Part shown: positions 17,038-27,284 of the stretch, in pieces
Layout: the number at the start of each line of letters is the position of its first letter
Position numbering within the stretch: the first letter of the stretch is position 1
Source: Varibaculum prostatecancerukia
Lineage (GTDB): Bacteria; Actinomycetota; Actinomycetes; Actinomycetales; Actinomycetaceae
DNA: 64,000 nt
Direction of reading: 5' to 3'
Assembly: GCF_943169825.2 (NCBI RefSeq)
Contig: NZ_OW968402.1
Location: 1 to 64,000, forward strand
The notes under the pieces: generated by a model
The model's input: only the letters and a program-made list of their open reading frames with translations
Told to the model about the DNA's origin: nothing
The model's database searches: none
Translations under genes and position numbers: made by a program

Positions 17038-18579
17038 ATGAGTAATGTTCTATTTGCGGTAACTCCCACCCTGGTTGCCAGCGCTTCTAAGGGAGAATTT
17101 TGGATTAGCCGGGGACAAAACATTGCCTACCTGGTAGCGGCGCTGCTGTTCATTTTGGCACTCGCAGGTCTATCTAAGAACGAAACCGCCCTGCGCGGTA
17201 ACCGTTTTGGGGCAATCGGAATGTGCCTGGCGGTAGTGGCTACCATTGCAGTGGCGTTGCACAACGCGGGCGGACCTGGATATCAATCCACCCTAGTAAC
17301 CGCACTTTTGATTGCGGTAGCCATGATTGCGGGCGCGATTATCGGACTGTGGAGAGCCAAAACTATTCCTATGACCGGGATGCCGGAACTGGTAGCCATG
17401 CTGCACTCCTTCGTAGGTTTAGCGGCAGTGCTGGTTGGCTATAACACGTTTATCCATATGCCCGGAGAGTTTAAGAAAGCGGGTGTCGATGCGGCCACTG
17501 CGATTAACCCCGCTACGGTAGGTTTCCACCTCGGTGAAGTCGGGGTAGGGATTTTCATCGGTGCCGTTACCTTGACTGGCTCTATCGTCGCCTACTTGAA
17601 ACTGTCTGGAAAAATCAATGGCGCACCCCTGACGCTGCCGGGACGCAATTGGCTGAACGCTATTGCCATTATCGTGTCCATCGTGCTCATCGGGGTGATG
17701 GTTCGCGGATCGCATCTCAGTGCCACCGCTATGACCTTGACCTGGATGCAATGGGTAGCGATTATCGCCATGACTGTAATCGCCCTGGTGTTGGGGCTGC
17801 ACTTGGTGGCCGCCATCGGTGGCGGCGACATGCCGGTAGTAGTTTCGATGCTTAACTCTTACTCGGGTTGGGCAGCGGCGGCAGCAGGCTTCATGTTGGG
17901 CAACGACATGCTGATTATTGCCGGCGCCCTAGTAGGCTCCTCCGGTGCCTACCTGTCCTACATCATGTGTAAAGCCATGAACCGTTCGTTTATCTCCGTG
18001 ATTTTGGGAGGATTCGGTTCTGATGGGGGACCGGCAAAAGGCGCAGATACCGATTACGGTGACTACACCGAAACCAGCGCAGCCGAGGTCGCCCAAGCGC
18101 TAAAGGACTCCTCCAGCGTGATTATTACCCCCGGTTACGGTATGGCGCAGGCACAAGCCCAGTTCCCAGTAGCGGATCTGACTGCCAAGCTGCGTGCTGC
18201 GGGAGTAAATGTGCGCTTCGGGATTCACCCGGTAGCCGGACGGATGCCCGGACATATGAACGTGCTGCTGGCAGAAGCCAAAGTACCCTATGACGTGGTG
18301 CTAGAAATGGATGAGATTAACGATGACTTCCCCGACACCGACATGGTTTTGGTGATCGGCGCAAATGACACCGTTAATCCCGATGCCACCAAGCCGGGCA
18401 GCCCAATCGCGGGAATGCCGGTACTGGAAGTGTGGAAAGCTCGCCAGGTAGTGGTGTTTAAGCGTTCGATGAATCCCGGTTATGCCGGGGTGCAAAATCC
18501 GCTGTTCTTTAACGAGAACACCGATATGCTTTTTGGCGACGCGAAAGCCTCGGTAGAAGAGATCGTGCGCAACCTCTAA
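17038..18579 (+). CDS. pntB: NAD(P) transhydrogenase beta subunit
   Basis: Membrane and NADP(H)-binding subunit of the proton-translocating transhydrogenase. The first 300 residues of 513 hold about nine membrane segments, including the [20 protein letters not shown] region; the last 180 residues form domain III with the NADP-binding pattern [36 protein letters not shown] and [10 protein letters not shown]. All are intact. GGAGGAG lies at the end of pntA, just before the ATG. The operon ends at a very strong terminator at 18616-18667. Confidence 0.96.
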   Translation: MSNVLFAVTPTLVASASKGEFWISRGQNIAYLVAALLFILALAGLSKNETALRGNRFGAIGMCLAVVATIAVALHNAGGPGYQSTLVTALLIAVAMIAGAIIGLWRAKTIPMTGMPELVAMLHSFVGLAAVLVGYNTFIHMPGEFKKAGVDAATAINPATVGFHLGEVGVGIFIGAVTLTGSIVAYLKLSGKINGAPLTLPGRNWLNAIAIIVSIVLIGVMVRGSHLSATAMTLTWMQWVAIIAMTVIALVLGLHLVAAIGGGDMPVVVSMLNSYSGWAAAAAGFMLGNDMLIIAGALVGSSGAYLSYIMCKAMNRSFISVILGGFGSDGGPAKGADTDYGDYTETSAAEVAQALKDSSSVIITPGYGMAQAQAQFPVADLTAKLRAAGVNVRFGIHPVAGRMPGHMNVLLAEAKVPYDVVLEMDEINDDFPDTDMVLVIGANDTVNPDATKPGSPIAGMPVLEVWKARQVVVFKRSMNPGYAGVQNPLFFNENTDMLFGDAKASVEEIVRNL

Positions 18580-18615
18580 ACCGATTCCCAAAATCGGGTT
18601 CCATACCCAAAATTT

Positions 18616-18667
18616 CGGGGGCGGGGTCGAAATAGAACGAACCTATTTCGACCCCGCCCCCGTTTTT
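18616..18667 (+). terminator. Strong intrinsic terminator of the pntAB operon
   Basis: A perfect 20-bp stem (18616-18635 with 18643-18662), GC-rich at its base (CGGGGGCGGGG), encloses a seven-base loop and is followed by T5. This is the strongest hairpin of the window. Confidence 0.95.
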
Positions 18668-18676
18668 AAAGCTGCG

Positions 18677-18714
18677 AATGGGGGGTGCCGTACAGTCGGG
18701 CAGCACCCCCCATT
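18677..18714 (-). terminator. Hairpin ending the trxB-trxA-DUF2993 transcripts
   Basis: AATGGGGGGTGC (18677-18688) pairs perfectly with GCACCCCCCATT (18703-18714). It lies just past the 3' end of the minus-strand DUF2993 gene and is followed, in that direction, by TTTAAAAA. It probably terminates that transcript. Confidence 0.7.
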
Positions 18715-18725
18715 ACTCCGCATCT

Positions 18726-19442
18726 TTAAGAATTAGAATCCTTAGGCATCAAAATATTGCTGCCCTCAAGTTTTAACACCAGGTGATCAGCTTTAACTTC
18801 AGCACTTTTCAGCTGCAAACTTGCGGGTATGCCACTGATAGGGATATTTAATGCCGGCAAGAAATCCGGAAGTTGAATCCGGGCAGACAATAGCGACGGC
18901 AACTGGGTTTTAAGCGCGGTCGGTTTAACTACCAAAGTGGGAGAAACCCCATCTAGACCCCCACTTAGTTCGATTTGTCCGTCAGCGAGAATTTCTTGCC
19001 CCCACTTAGTAGTGGAGAAAGTAAGTTTGCCCTGGCTCAAACGCACTTTCACCTCAGGCGCCTTTTGCGCTACTAGGCGAGATAGCGCCTCCCCACTCAA
19101 ATCCGCCTGAACTTTTAACCGCCCGATCTTATCGATATTAAGGCGACTAGGGCTAAGCTGCAGGTTGTTAAGCTGGGCGGTCACATTAGTTACCGGCAGC
19201 GCCCCGCCCTCGGAGGCAATATCGAAACGCGGAGTTGTTACTGCAACCTGATTGATATTCCCACTGATTATTGAGGTCAAGAAAGGTAAATCATTCACCT
19301 TGACCGTGGCGTTTTCAGCTCCCCGCCTCTCTAGCGCCTGAGTGGCTTCGTTTTCAGCCCACCAGCAAGTAACCCGGTCTAAAACCCCCAGTAACACCGC
19401 GAGCACTGCTACAACTATTAAAAATCGCTTCAGATTTTGCAC
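18726..19442 (-). CDS. DUF2993 (LmeA-like) envelope protein
   Basis: The 238-residue protein has a short cytoplasmic start and a membrane/signal segment (about 5-22, FLIVVAVLAVLLGVLD), followed by the DUF2993 fold: ENEATQALERRGAENATVKVNDLPFL, then several beta-rich repeats with LSGEALSRL-like and VKVRLSQGKL segments. DUF2993 members such as mycobacterial LmeA bind phospholipids in the cell envelope and support lipoglycan synthesis; that role here is by family. Start is GTG. The gene lies 95 bases downstream of trxA on the same strand and is followed by a terminator. Confidence 0.8.
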   Translation of the reverse strand: MQNLKRFLIVVAVLAVLLGVLDRVTCWWAENEATQALERRGAENATVKVNDLPFLTSIISGNINQVAVTTPRFDIASEGGALPVTNVTAQLNNLQLSPSRLNIDKIGRLKVQADLSGEALSRLVAQKAPEVKVRLSQGKLTFSTTKWGQEILADGQIELSGGLDGVSPTLVVKPTALKTQLPSLLSARIQLPDFLPALNIPISGIPASLQLKSAEVKADHLVLKLEGSNILMPKDSNS

Positions 19443-19537
19443 TTGTTCAGTATAGAGCGTCAGCGATTATTACTAGGAAAAAGCGCTAAAAAGGTAGCAG
19501 CCAGGCAGTCTTGCCGGTGACTTCGCGAGGGAGAAAA

Positions 19538-19867
19538 TTACTTATCGATTTCTGCCTGTAGTGGGCCCAGGAGTTCCCGCTTAGGGTTGGCGCCCAGAAT
19601 ACCGCGAACGATCTCCCCCTGATTGAACACCATGAACATAGGGATAGAGTTAATCCCGTATTTGGCAGCTAACTGGGGGTTCTCGTCGATATTAACTTTG
19701 GCGACTTTAGCTTTCCCGGCAACCTCGGCCGCAATCTCGTCTACTATCGGACCCATCTGACGGCAAGGCCCACACCAGGGTGCCCAAAAATCTACCAAAA
19801 CCGGGAGTTCAGATTTTAGTACTTCCTGGTCAAAGTCTTTTTCGGTTACTTCTAGGGGTTTTGTCAT
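19538..19867 (-). CDS. trxA: Thioredoxin
   Basis: Small dithiol protein that reduces disulfides in cytoplasmic enzymes such as ribonucleotide reductase. The 109 residues contain the active site WCGPC with C32 and C35 in the fold VLVDFWAPWCGPC, the cis-Pro motif SIPMFMVF and the usual length. It follows trxB by 38 bases in the same direction. The same trxB-trxA pairing next to murJ occurs in mycobacteria. Confidence 0.97.
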   Translation of the reverse strand: MTKPLEVTEKDFDQEVLKSELPVLVDFWAPWCGPCRQMGPIVDEIAAEVAGKAKVAKVNIDENPQLAAKYGINSIPMFMVFNQGEIVRGILGANPKRELLGPLQAEIDK

Positions 19868-19905
19868 CTTATATTTTCCTCTCTAAATGGTTAAGAATAA
19901 TTCTG

Positions 19906-20826
19906 TCAGTCGGTTAGGGAACGTTCGGCATCAAGAGCAGCCCGGCATCCGGAACCGGCAGCGGTAATTGCTTGACGATAGGTGTGGTCGACCAGATCCC
20001 CGCAGGCGAACACGCCGGGAACATTGGTGGCGGTGCCAGGTAGGTTAACCTGCACATATCCGGATTCATCCAGATCTACCTGTCCTTTAACTAGCTGGGA
20101 GCGTGGTTCGTGACCGATCGCAACGAACACTCCGGTAGCGTCCAAAGTAGTTTCTTTGCCGTCTACAGTTGACTGCAAAGTCAGCGATTCAACTTTGTCT
20201 TCCCCATTAATTTGGGCAACAGTGCTGTTCCAAGCAAAATCGATCTTGGGGTTAGCTTCTGCCCGCTCGGCCATAATCTGGGAGGCACGCAACTGGTCGC
20301 GGCGGTGAATTATGGTTACCTTTTTCGCGAACTTAGTTAAGAACAGCGCTTCTTCCATCGCGGAGTCTCCTCCGCCCACCACTGCCAAGTGTTGGTCTTT
20401 GAAGAAAAAGCCGTCACAGGTGGCGCAATAGGAAACCCCCCGCCCAGATAGTTCTGCCTCGCCAGCAACGTTTAGTTTGCGATATTCCGAACCCATCGCC
20501 AAAATGACGCGACGTGCGGAGTATTCGCCCTCGGAGGTAACTACCCGCTTTTCTGCCCCCTCTAAGGAAAGCTGCAGAGCGTCCTCATAAATAAGCTCGC
20601 ATCCAAAACGCTCAGCTTGAGAAAGCATGTTTGCCATCAAATCCGGACCTTGAATCCCCTCGGGAAAACCGGGAAAGTTCTCTACCTCAGTCGTGTTCAT
20701 CAGAGCACCACCTGCGGTTACTTCCCCGGCAATCAGCAGCGGATTAAGCCCCGCACGGGCAGTATAGATGGCGGCCGTGTAGCCGGCCGGTCCTGAACCA
20801 ATAATGATAATGTCACGTACCGACAT
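19906..20826 (-). CDS. trxB: Thioredoxin reductase (NADPH)
   Basis: Flavoenzyme that transfers electrons from NADPH to thioredoxin. The chosen 306-residue form starts at ATG 20824-20826, because AGGAGG lies four bases upstream and the protein then begins directly with the FAD-binding fold [16 protein letters not shown] longer reading from 20898 adds 24 non-conserved residues and has no ribosome binding site. The redox-active CATC is at 134-137, the NADPH-binding motif [12 protein letters not shown] follows, and the second FAD motif [21 protein letters not shown] closes the protein. It is clustered with trxA downstream and murJ upstream. Confidence 0.96.
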   Translation of the reverse strand: MSVRDIIIIGSGPAGYTAAIYTARAGLNPLLIAGEVTAGGALMNTTEVENFPGFPEGIQGPDLMANMLSQAERFGCELIYEDALQLSLEGAEKRVVTSEGEYSARRVILAMGSEYRKLNVAGEAELSGRGVSYCATCDGFFFKDQHLAVVGGGDSAMEEALFLTKFAKKVTIIHRRDQLRASQIMAERAEANPKIDFAWNSTVAQINGEDKVESLTLQSTVDGKETTLDATGVFVAIGHEPRSQLVKGQVDLDESGYVQVNLPGTATNVPGVFACGDLVDHTYRQAITAAGSGCRAALDAERSLTD

Positions 20827-20937
20827 AGAGCCTCCTAGATTTTGCCCTTTCCCGCAGTTACTTGCCCTATTTTCGCAGCTTAAAAGACCGCGCCGCAACC
20901 AGTTAACGCAGTAAGCGAAACCGGGAGCCTTACCGAG

Positions 20938-23900
20938 CTAAGAAACTGATATTTCGGAAATCTTTGCCCGATTCTTTCCAGAGTCATCAACCGGTAATTC
21001 GGGGAACCATAAAATCAGCGCATGGGCATTAGCCTTTGGATCCAGTTTGATATTAACCGTACTGTCAAAACTACTGGTAGCTAAGACTTTGCCGTCGCGA
21101 GGAAGCCCGGATTCAGCTAGGGTGCGCACCTCAATCTTGCCGCCCTTAGCGCTGGTTTTTAGCTTAATTTTGGAGATATCGGCCTGTTCCTTAAAAGTAA
21201 CCAGTACCCCGAATCCACTACGGTCTCCAAAAACGGGGTTCACGAAGTAGCGAGATAACCAGAAGGTTCCTTCGTTACCATCGATCATCCGGTCAGCTAG
21301 CTCGGGATGCTCGGTATCGTTACCTTCGGCATCAATCGAGGCCACCCCGGCAATCTCCGCTGGTTTAGCAGCAATAGCCGGCTTAACTGGCTGTTTTATA
21401 GTTTGGGTTTGCGAAGGAGAAGGTTTCGCTACCGGCGGGGTGTGGTGTGGCCAAAAAACCAAAACTAGAATCGAGACCACCAGCAAGATAACCATTCCGG
21501 CTAGGCTGGAACGAATCACCCTCTGCGTGGCATTAACCGGCTCTAAATCCCGGGGAGAAAGCTCTGAAATTCGGCGTTCCCGGCGCTGTTCACGAAGTTG
21601 CTGTCGTTGGCGTCGCTTAGCTGCTTTTTCAGCGTCTCTAGCTTCTTTCCGCGCCAATTTGGCCTGCTGTTTCGCGGCTTTTTTAGGGTTTTTCGCAGTG
21701 GTTTTCTTTTTAGCTAAGTCCTTTGTCAGTGCTGACTCAACTTTGGGGGTAGCCCCCTGCTCTGGGGTACTTCCAGCCGAAACCCCAGTAGCTAGCGTCG
21801 GGATATGCCCCGCGTTATGCCCCTGTTTACCTGCACTTAGGCGCCCTAAGAAGTTTGGAGGCTGCGGGACGGCTCCTGCCCGGGCTTGCTCTGCACTTAC
21901 CGCTTGCGGTACCCAAGCATCCGATCCTGCCTTTTCTTCCTGGGGATCAAGATTCATATCCTGCATTTCTGCAAGTGGAATTGCTTGAGTTCTGGCCGCC
22001 TCTTTGTAGGGGTGATCGCGATGACCCGGAAGTTTTGCTCCCGGAGGCAATACCCGTTTTATCGGGCGTTGGGAAGGCGAAACTTCCATAGCTAGTCGCT
22101 CAGTCCCAGAATCCTCTGGTTCCTTTTGTTCGCTCTTAGTGTTAGTTTCGCCTGCCGTTTCTTTAGAATCAGTTGTAGTTTCAGCCACGGAATCCGAATC
22201 GTCCTCATCGTTATCGGTTTTATCGGCAGGGCGTTCCTCACCTGGAAGCTGTTCTGGTTCTTTAAGGTGTCCCTCATCGGTACCAGTCTGGGTTTCGCTA
22301 AATGCTGAGGACATTTCTTCAGTGCCAGCGTCAGCTTTAGAATCCAAACCTGCAGTGTTTTCTTCCCTAGGGGACTCGCCGCTTAGCCACTCCTGGACTG
22401 CTAATAAATCGGCTGCCCCCAATTGCTCAGCGACTGCTTGGCAAAGCCGCGGGGAGGGCATCGCTGCTCCTGCGAGGGCAACCGCATCTAGGTCAACATC
22501 CTCGCCTTGGTGAAACTCAGAAGGTGGAAGTAGCTTGTCGCCAGTTTTTGCGCGCGCAAACTGGTCAGGTTTCCCGGTACATAGGAAGTACAACAGCTCC
22601 AATAGGTTTTGACCATCTTTTATTTGCGTCGCCTGCAAGTTGGTAGGTGCGTTTTGATCGGCAACATCCAGGCGAATAATCACCTTTCCTGCTGGTGAAA
22701 GCAAAATATGGTCGGGAGCCATAGCGCCATAGGCTAAATCTGCCTCATGCAGTTGCGTTAAGGCTTCGCTTATCTGAGAAATCAGGGAATGGATTACTTG
22801 CGGCGGCATTCCCGAGCCAACGATTTCGCTAAGGGGACGTGCCGGGGTTGCCTGCAGCAATACCGCCTCAACCGGATTGCTGCAGCTCCAAATAAACTCT
22901 TGGAGACCGCTAGCGTTAACCTGGCGCAAGCGTTGATAGTAGTCGCGAGTTTTTTCCCGTTCCCCCTGGAAAACTAGCAGTTCTGCGCTTTGACCATCCT
23001 CATCGCTGACCGTCCACACTTCTTTTTCTGGTAGAAAATCACCCGCGAGACGTTGCCCTAAGGTTAGGACCTGGAAACTTTCTTGACCAGGGAAACCTAA
23101 GGTCATCCCGGGTTGGAGATTAACGTAACCATCGGAGCTATAGCTGGCGGTTACCACCTGGGATTCGGGGTGCTTACTGGCCACTTGATCCTCATCTTCC
23201 TTGCTTAGTTCACTTGCAGGCGGCGAAAGCGATTCCTTGTCTGCCTTAGTTGGCTGCTGGCTTACAGTCTCGACGCGAGCCTCATCTTCCTTGTCCACCG
23301 GGTAGGGAGTGCCTTCCTCCGATTTTAGCCTGCTCGCTGCGGCCTCGTCACCTGCCATCTGCTTGTCGGAGCTAACTGCTATTTCTTCTTCGTAAGCCAA
23401 GAGGCGCGGTAGAGGTTTCCCGGGGCGAAGTTTCTTCCATATGGGGACCGCTAAAATCGCGAGGGCAGGGGAGCGCCAAACCAGCAGCAAACTCAAGTAA
23501 AGCACCGTCATCACCAGGCTAACCACGAGTACCCGTGCGAAAGCACCCGAAATGTGGGTTAATGCCGGGTCATGATCACCACCGGAAAGCGGACCCCAAT
23601 AGTGCAATAGCAGCCAGCCGGCACACCCGGAACCAATTCCAGCCAATAGATTCGTCCAGAGGGAACGCCACATTTGGCGGGTAAAGTGTAAAGGCAAATG
23701 CTGAGTGTGCAGCCTCCACAAGGTCAGTCCTGCCCCGAATACGTATGAAAGCTGTTCGCCGGCTGCCGCTCCAATCACCCAGTATTTTGCCGGCAGTAAC
23801 AGCACGGTTAATCCGCAAGCAACCAAGGTACATATCGTCATTGGGATCTGGACTAGGAAAGTGCTGCGAGCATCCGCAAAAGCCAGCAATAGGCGCTGCG

Positions 23901-25107
23901 AAAGATTGAAAGCCCCTAAGAAGGGGATGCCTAGAGCCATTACCGCTAAAACTTGTGCGAAGGTGATAACCGAAGCACTTGGGGTAGTAGGCATGATGAC
24001 CTGCATGATTGGCAAAGCCAACACCACGATTAGCGCCGAACACAAAACCGTGATTAATGAAACTCCCTGCTGGGTGGTTAGGAATTGCTTACGTAGCTTA
24101 GAAATTTGCCCGACCGCCACCATGGCGCTCATCGAGGTAAATAGGGCGGTAACTACGGAGGTGACAATCATTGATTGGGGAATCATATACACCGTGTAGG
24201 CGGTGTTATAGGCGGTGGTAGTGGCAATAGTTACCTGATGTTTGACCGCAAAACCATTAGCGGCCGCTGCCACGTTAGACAAAGCTAAAAATCCGAGTTG
24301 CGCTACGCACAGAGCCGAAAAAGCCCACATAGCGGTACGGGAAACTTCCCCCAGACCATAACCACGAATACCCCAGACCAGACGCATTTTAAAGCCGGTG
24401 CGGCGCAGCGGAATCAGCAAAATTAATGCCTGAACCACAATCCCTAACGTAGAGATTCCTGCCAGCAACATTATCGGTTCCCCGGTCCACACGCTGGGAT
24501 CGTGAGCCCAATCTGTTTCAGTGCCCAGTACCCGCCAGAAAACGAAAATTCCGGCAATGCCCACTACGTTGTTCACTACTGGAGCCCACATATAAGGACC
24601 GAAGGAACCTTTGGCGTTTAGGAACTGTCCCCACAGAGAATAAAGCCCATAGAAAAATATTTGCGGCAGCGACCAGTAGGAAAAGGTGATTGCCAGCTGT
24701 TTCCAACCGGGATCTAGTTTCGCGGCAAATAAGGTAACAAATAAAGGCGCGAGGGCGACACACACCAGGGTTAGCAGTAGGAGACCGGTAGTAAATAGGG
24801 TGAGCAACCGGTTAATGAATTCGTTAGAATTTTTTCGCTGCAGAGCCCGGACAATCTGCGGTACCAGCACTGCCGACAGGATTGAGGACGCCAGCAGATT
24901 ATAAATAATGTTCGGGAGGTTATTGGCGGCCTGGAAAGCATCATTAGCCCCCAGGGAGCCAATCAGGGCAATAAGCAGTGCTGCCCGCACGAAGCCAAGC
25001 AGACGGGACATCATCGTGCCCGCCACCATGATTCCCGAGGCGCGGGCTACATTAATCTTTTTGATGCCCTTGATTTCCGGGTCAGTTTTTTCGTCCTCGC
25101 TGCTCAC
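20938..25107 (-). CDS. murJ: MurJ-type lipid II flippase fused to a pseudokinase and an extracytoplasmic discoidin-like domain
   Basis: Moves lipid II across the membrane for peptidoglycan synthesis. The 1389-residue chain contains a MATE-like MurJ core of about 14 membrane segments (about 18-560), an acidic linker, a kinase-like domain (about 660-905) in which the catalytic loop reads YGAMAPDHILL and the metal motif LDV, so neither HRD nor DFG Asp is intact, a long low-complexity acidic then Lys/Arg-rich linker, a single membrane anchor (about 1210-1230), and a C-terminal F5/8-type carbohydrate/peptidoglycan-like module. Mycobacterial Rv3910 has the same plan, and its phosphorylated pseudokinase recruits FhaA. 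Neighbours match that locus: a DUF6049-like gene and NUDIX upstream, trxB/trxA downstream. Start codon ATG. Confidence 0.93.
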   Translation of the reverse strand: MSSEDEKTDPEIKGIKKINVARASGIMVAGTMMSRLLGFVRAALLIALIGSLGANDAFQAANNLPNIIYNLLASSILSAVLVPQIVRALQRKNSNEFINRLLTLFTTGLLLLTLVCVALAPLFVTLFAAKLDPGWKQLAITFSYWSLPQIFFYGLYSLWGQFLNAKGSFGPYMWAPVVNNVVGIAGIFVFWRVLGTETDWAHDPSVWTGEPIMLLAGISTLGIVVQALILLIPLRRTGFKMRLVWGIRGYGLGEVSRTAMWAFSALCVAQLGFLALSNVAAAANGFAVKHQVTIATTTAYNTAYTVYMIPQSMIVTSVVTALFTSMSAMVAVGQISKLRKQFLTTQQGVSLITVLCSALIVVLALPIMQVIMPTTPSASVITFAQVLAVMALGIPFLGAFNLSQRLLLAFADARSTFLVQIPMTICTLVACGLTVLLLPAKYWVIGAAAGEQLSYVFGAGLTLWRLHTQHLPLHFTRQMWRSLWTNLLAGIGSGCAGWLLLHYWGPLSGGDHDPALTHISGAFARVLVVSLVMTVLYLSLLLVWRSPALAILAVPIWKKLRPGKPLPRLLAYEEEIAVSSDKQMAGDEAAASRLKSEEGTPYPVDKEDEARVETVSQQPTKADKESLSPPASELSKEDEDQVASKHPESQVVTASYSSDGYVNLQPGMTLGFPGQESFQVLTLGQRLAGDFLPEKEVWTVSDEDGQSAELLVFQGEREKTRDYYQRLRQVNASGLQEFIWSCSNPVEAVLLQATPARPLSEIVGSGMPPQVIHSLISQISEALTQLHEADLAYGAMAPDHILLSPAGKVIIRLDVADQNAPTNLQATQIKDGQNLLELLYFLCTGKPDQFARAKTGDKLLPPSEFHQGEDVDLDAVALAGAAMPSPRLCQAVAEQLGAADLLAVQEWLSGESPREENTAGLDSKADAGTEEMSSAFSETQTGTDEGHLKEPEQLPGEERPADKTDNDEDDSDSVAETTTDSKETAGETNTKSEQKEPEDSGTERLAMEVSPSQRPIKRVLPPGAKLPGHRDHPYKEAARTQAIPLAEMQDMNLDPQEEKAGSDAWVPQAVSAEQARAGAVPQPPNFLGRLSAGKQGHNAGHIPTLATGVSAGSTPEQGATPKVESALTKDLAKKKTTAKNPKKAAKQQAKLARKEARDAEKAAKRRQRQQLREQRRERRISELSPRDLEPVNATQRVIRSSLAGMVILLVVSILVLVFWPHHTPPVAKPSPSQTQTIKQPVKPAIAAKPAEIAGVASIDAEGNDTEHPELADRMIDGNEGTFWLSRYFVNPVFGDRSGFGVLVTFKEQADISKIKLKTSAKGGKIEVRTLAESGLPRDGKVLATSSFDSTVNIKLDPKANAHALILWFPELPVDDSGKNRAKISEISVS

Positions 25108-25123
25108 TTCCTCTTCCTTTACC

Positions 25124-27283
25124 CTATTGTCGCTTCATCCGGGTGCCACGGCGGAAATTAATAACCAGGCCAACTAGGAAAACCACCGCGGTAGTAGCAG
25201 TGAAACCTAAGAAAATACTATCTTCCCATCCGCTGCGAATCCGCAGGTTAATCCGTTGTTGGTCGCCCAGGACTAGATTACCCTGTTGCGGCAAAATCGC
25301 CACGTAAGCGCGGACATTGCCGTTTCTGACTGCAGTAACCGGAATCTTTACGGTTGTCGACCCTTTGGGTGCAAGATTCACCACTACCGAAGACTTTGCG
25401 CGCAGCCGGGAATCGGTAGGACGCAGTTGTAAACGTACGTTTACCTGCAGGGGAAGCCTATTTATCACCTTAATCGGTATTTGGGAGTTGGTAGCGATGA
25501 GATTTATTCGGGAAGAGGATTGAATTTGCACTGACCTAGAAACTATTTCTAGTTGTTTGCCCGCATTAGTAATTGCTTGGTTTCGTTCTGCAGCGGTCAT
25601 CGCACGGGAAGTTGCAATCAATAGCTGCTGGTTAATCGGGGTAGTGATTCGCTCAGTCGATTGGGTGATCTGCTGCAATGACGACAGTAGCTGGTTTCTT
25701 TCCTGATTGAGTGCTTGGGTGCGATTCCGGTAGGAACTGCCGGCAACCCCAAGAGATGATGAGGGTGAAGAGGCTAAGGTATTAGCATTTTGTTTCTCGG
25801 CTAACTCCACTGAGGTAGACTCGGCTGCCAGTGCTTTGGCTAGGGGCAGGGGATTTACCCACGGGTCAGATAACACTTTTGCTAAACGTTTCTGGCTAAT
25901 AGCATTTGCAGCGGCGCCATTAGGTAAAACTGCGTTTATGAGTCGCGGTTGGGCGGGGCGTTCGCTGGTTATGGCTGCCAGCAGCGCTCGCGCCAATTGG
26001 GTGTTAGTGAAAGCCTCCGCGAGGGAATCGTCTGCTAGCAGTCCCGATAAATCCCCATAATCTGCTAGCAGGGTGCGGTTCTTCTCCCCTAGGTGCAATT
26101 TTGCAAGCAGGTCAGGTTGATAGTTATAGTTTCTGGTTAACGCCAAGCGGTCAGCCCCGGTGAAAAACACGCAACCTGCGGTGAGCTGCGTAGATTTATC
26201 TTCACATATCGAATTCGCGCGGGTTATCCAGTGGGGATCCGCTAAGAAGATACTGCTAGGAGCCAGTTCTAGCTGTTTTCCTATAAGCGCGCCCACCTGG
26301 CGATTCCACTTTGCTGCCCTCGCAAGCCCGTCCTCATCTAACTGCACTAAATCAGGTGCCCCCCATAAATCTAGCGACAGACTAGCTCCCTTGCTTTGCG
26401 CAGTTTTTAGGGCGGTCAGCATCGCCGGATCCAGGCTGGCAGGCGCAGGTTTCTCGGGTAAAGGGACAAATCTGCCGGTGAGCAGGGGGGAGTCAGCTTG
26501 TAGCAGCGCCGGATCTACTACCCAGGTAATCCCGGTAGCAGAAACATTATTGAGGATTTTTAGATTTTCTTTAGCGGTTGACAAGGCTTTCGGCTTTGGA
26601 AGATTCCCGGGGTCACCGGCAGTCACATTCGTACCCGCACCCCCTGTGGCCAGCCATTTCGCCACTTCCGGGGAGGAGGCCGAAATCGGGGCAAACACCG
26701 CCAAATCAGTTTTCGCCTCCGACTTGGATGCCGGTGCATACAACAGTAGTGATCTTCCGGGAACAGAATCGGCTAATTTTACCTTATTTGTGCTGGCTAA
26801 TGCCTGAATCCCTAAAGCGCCCAGCTTGTTTTGACTTGCGGTTGGCAAAACAGAAACCGGAATTTCAATCTGGAAAGATACCTTGTTACCTGCCTTGATA
26901 TTGCCGATATTTTTCTTGCCTGCAAGATAGAACCGTCCCATCCCGCCAATGGAGTCCCCTTGGATCCAATCGCGGATACTAGCAGCACTGGTCACCAGGC
27001 GCGAACCTGCTAAAACCTGGACATTAACCTCACTTAGCGCGGAGTGCGAACTATTAGTGACCTGACCTTGCACCGTGATTTTTTCGTTTTCTGGGGCTGC
27101 ATCCTCTTTATAAGACAGCGTGTCGGGGCTAATAGTAGAGATTGAGGTGGCGATTTTTCCTTCGTCACTACCTTCAGCGGTTTTTGCAATCGCTACCTGA
27201 GCGGGCAAACCAGGAAGAAGTAGTAAACACGCGCAGGTGATTATCGACGTTAAAATTTTTACCCCAAACCGCGAGGAAGCCAC
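25124..27283 (-). CDS. DUF6049-like exported membrane-anchored protein
   Basis: The 719-residue protein carries a signal peptide (about 1-34), a large extracytoplasmic part with Ig-like and alpha/beta segments, and a C-terminal membrane anchor (about 690-710) followed by a short basic tail (RRGTRMKRQ). It corresponds by position and layout to mycobacterial Rv3909, whose function is not established. The start is GTG, one base past the NUDIX stop, so the two are translationally coupled; the murJ start lies 16 bases further on. A role in envelope assembly with MurJ is inferred from this conserved linkage only. Confidence 0.82.
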   Translation of the reverse strand: MASSRFGVKILTSIITCACLLLLPGLPAQVAIAKTAEGSDEGKIATSISTISPDTLSYKEDAAPENEKITVQGQVTNSSHSALSEVNVQVLAGSRLVTSAASIRDWIQGDSIGGMGRFYLAGKKNIGNIKAGNKVSFQIEIPVSVLPTASQNKLGALGIQALASTNKVKLADSVPGRSLLLYAPASKSEAKTDLAVFAPISASSPEVAKWLATGGAGTNVTAGDPGNLPKPKALSTAKENLKILNNVSATGITWVVDPALLQADSPLLTGRFVPLPEKPAPASLDPAMLTALKTAQSKGASLSLDLWGAPDLVQLDEDGLARAAKWNRQVGALIGKQLELAPSSIFLADPHWITRANSICEDKSTQLTAGCVFFTGADRLALTRNYNYQPDLLAKLHLGEKNRTLLADYGDLSGLLADDSLAEAFTNTQLARALLAAITSERPAQPRLINAVLPNGAAANAISQKRLAKVLSDPWVNPLPLAKALAAESTSVELAEKQNANTLASSPSSSLGVAGSSYRNRTQALNQERNQLLSSLQQITQSTERITTPINQQLLIATSRAMTAAERNQAITNAGKQLEIVSRSVQIQSSSRINLIATNSQIPIKVINRLPLQVNVRLQLRPTDSRLRAKSSVVVNLAPKGSTTVKIPVTAVRNGNVRAYVAILPQQGNLVLGDQQRINLRIRSGWEDSIFLGFTATTAVVFLVGLVINFRRGTRMKRQ

Positions 27284-27284
27284 G

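Noticed and set aside
20827-20898. Upstream start of trxB giving 330 residues
   Set aside because: The internal ATG has AGGAGG at the right distance and begins the conserved fold.
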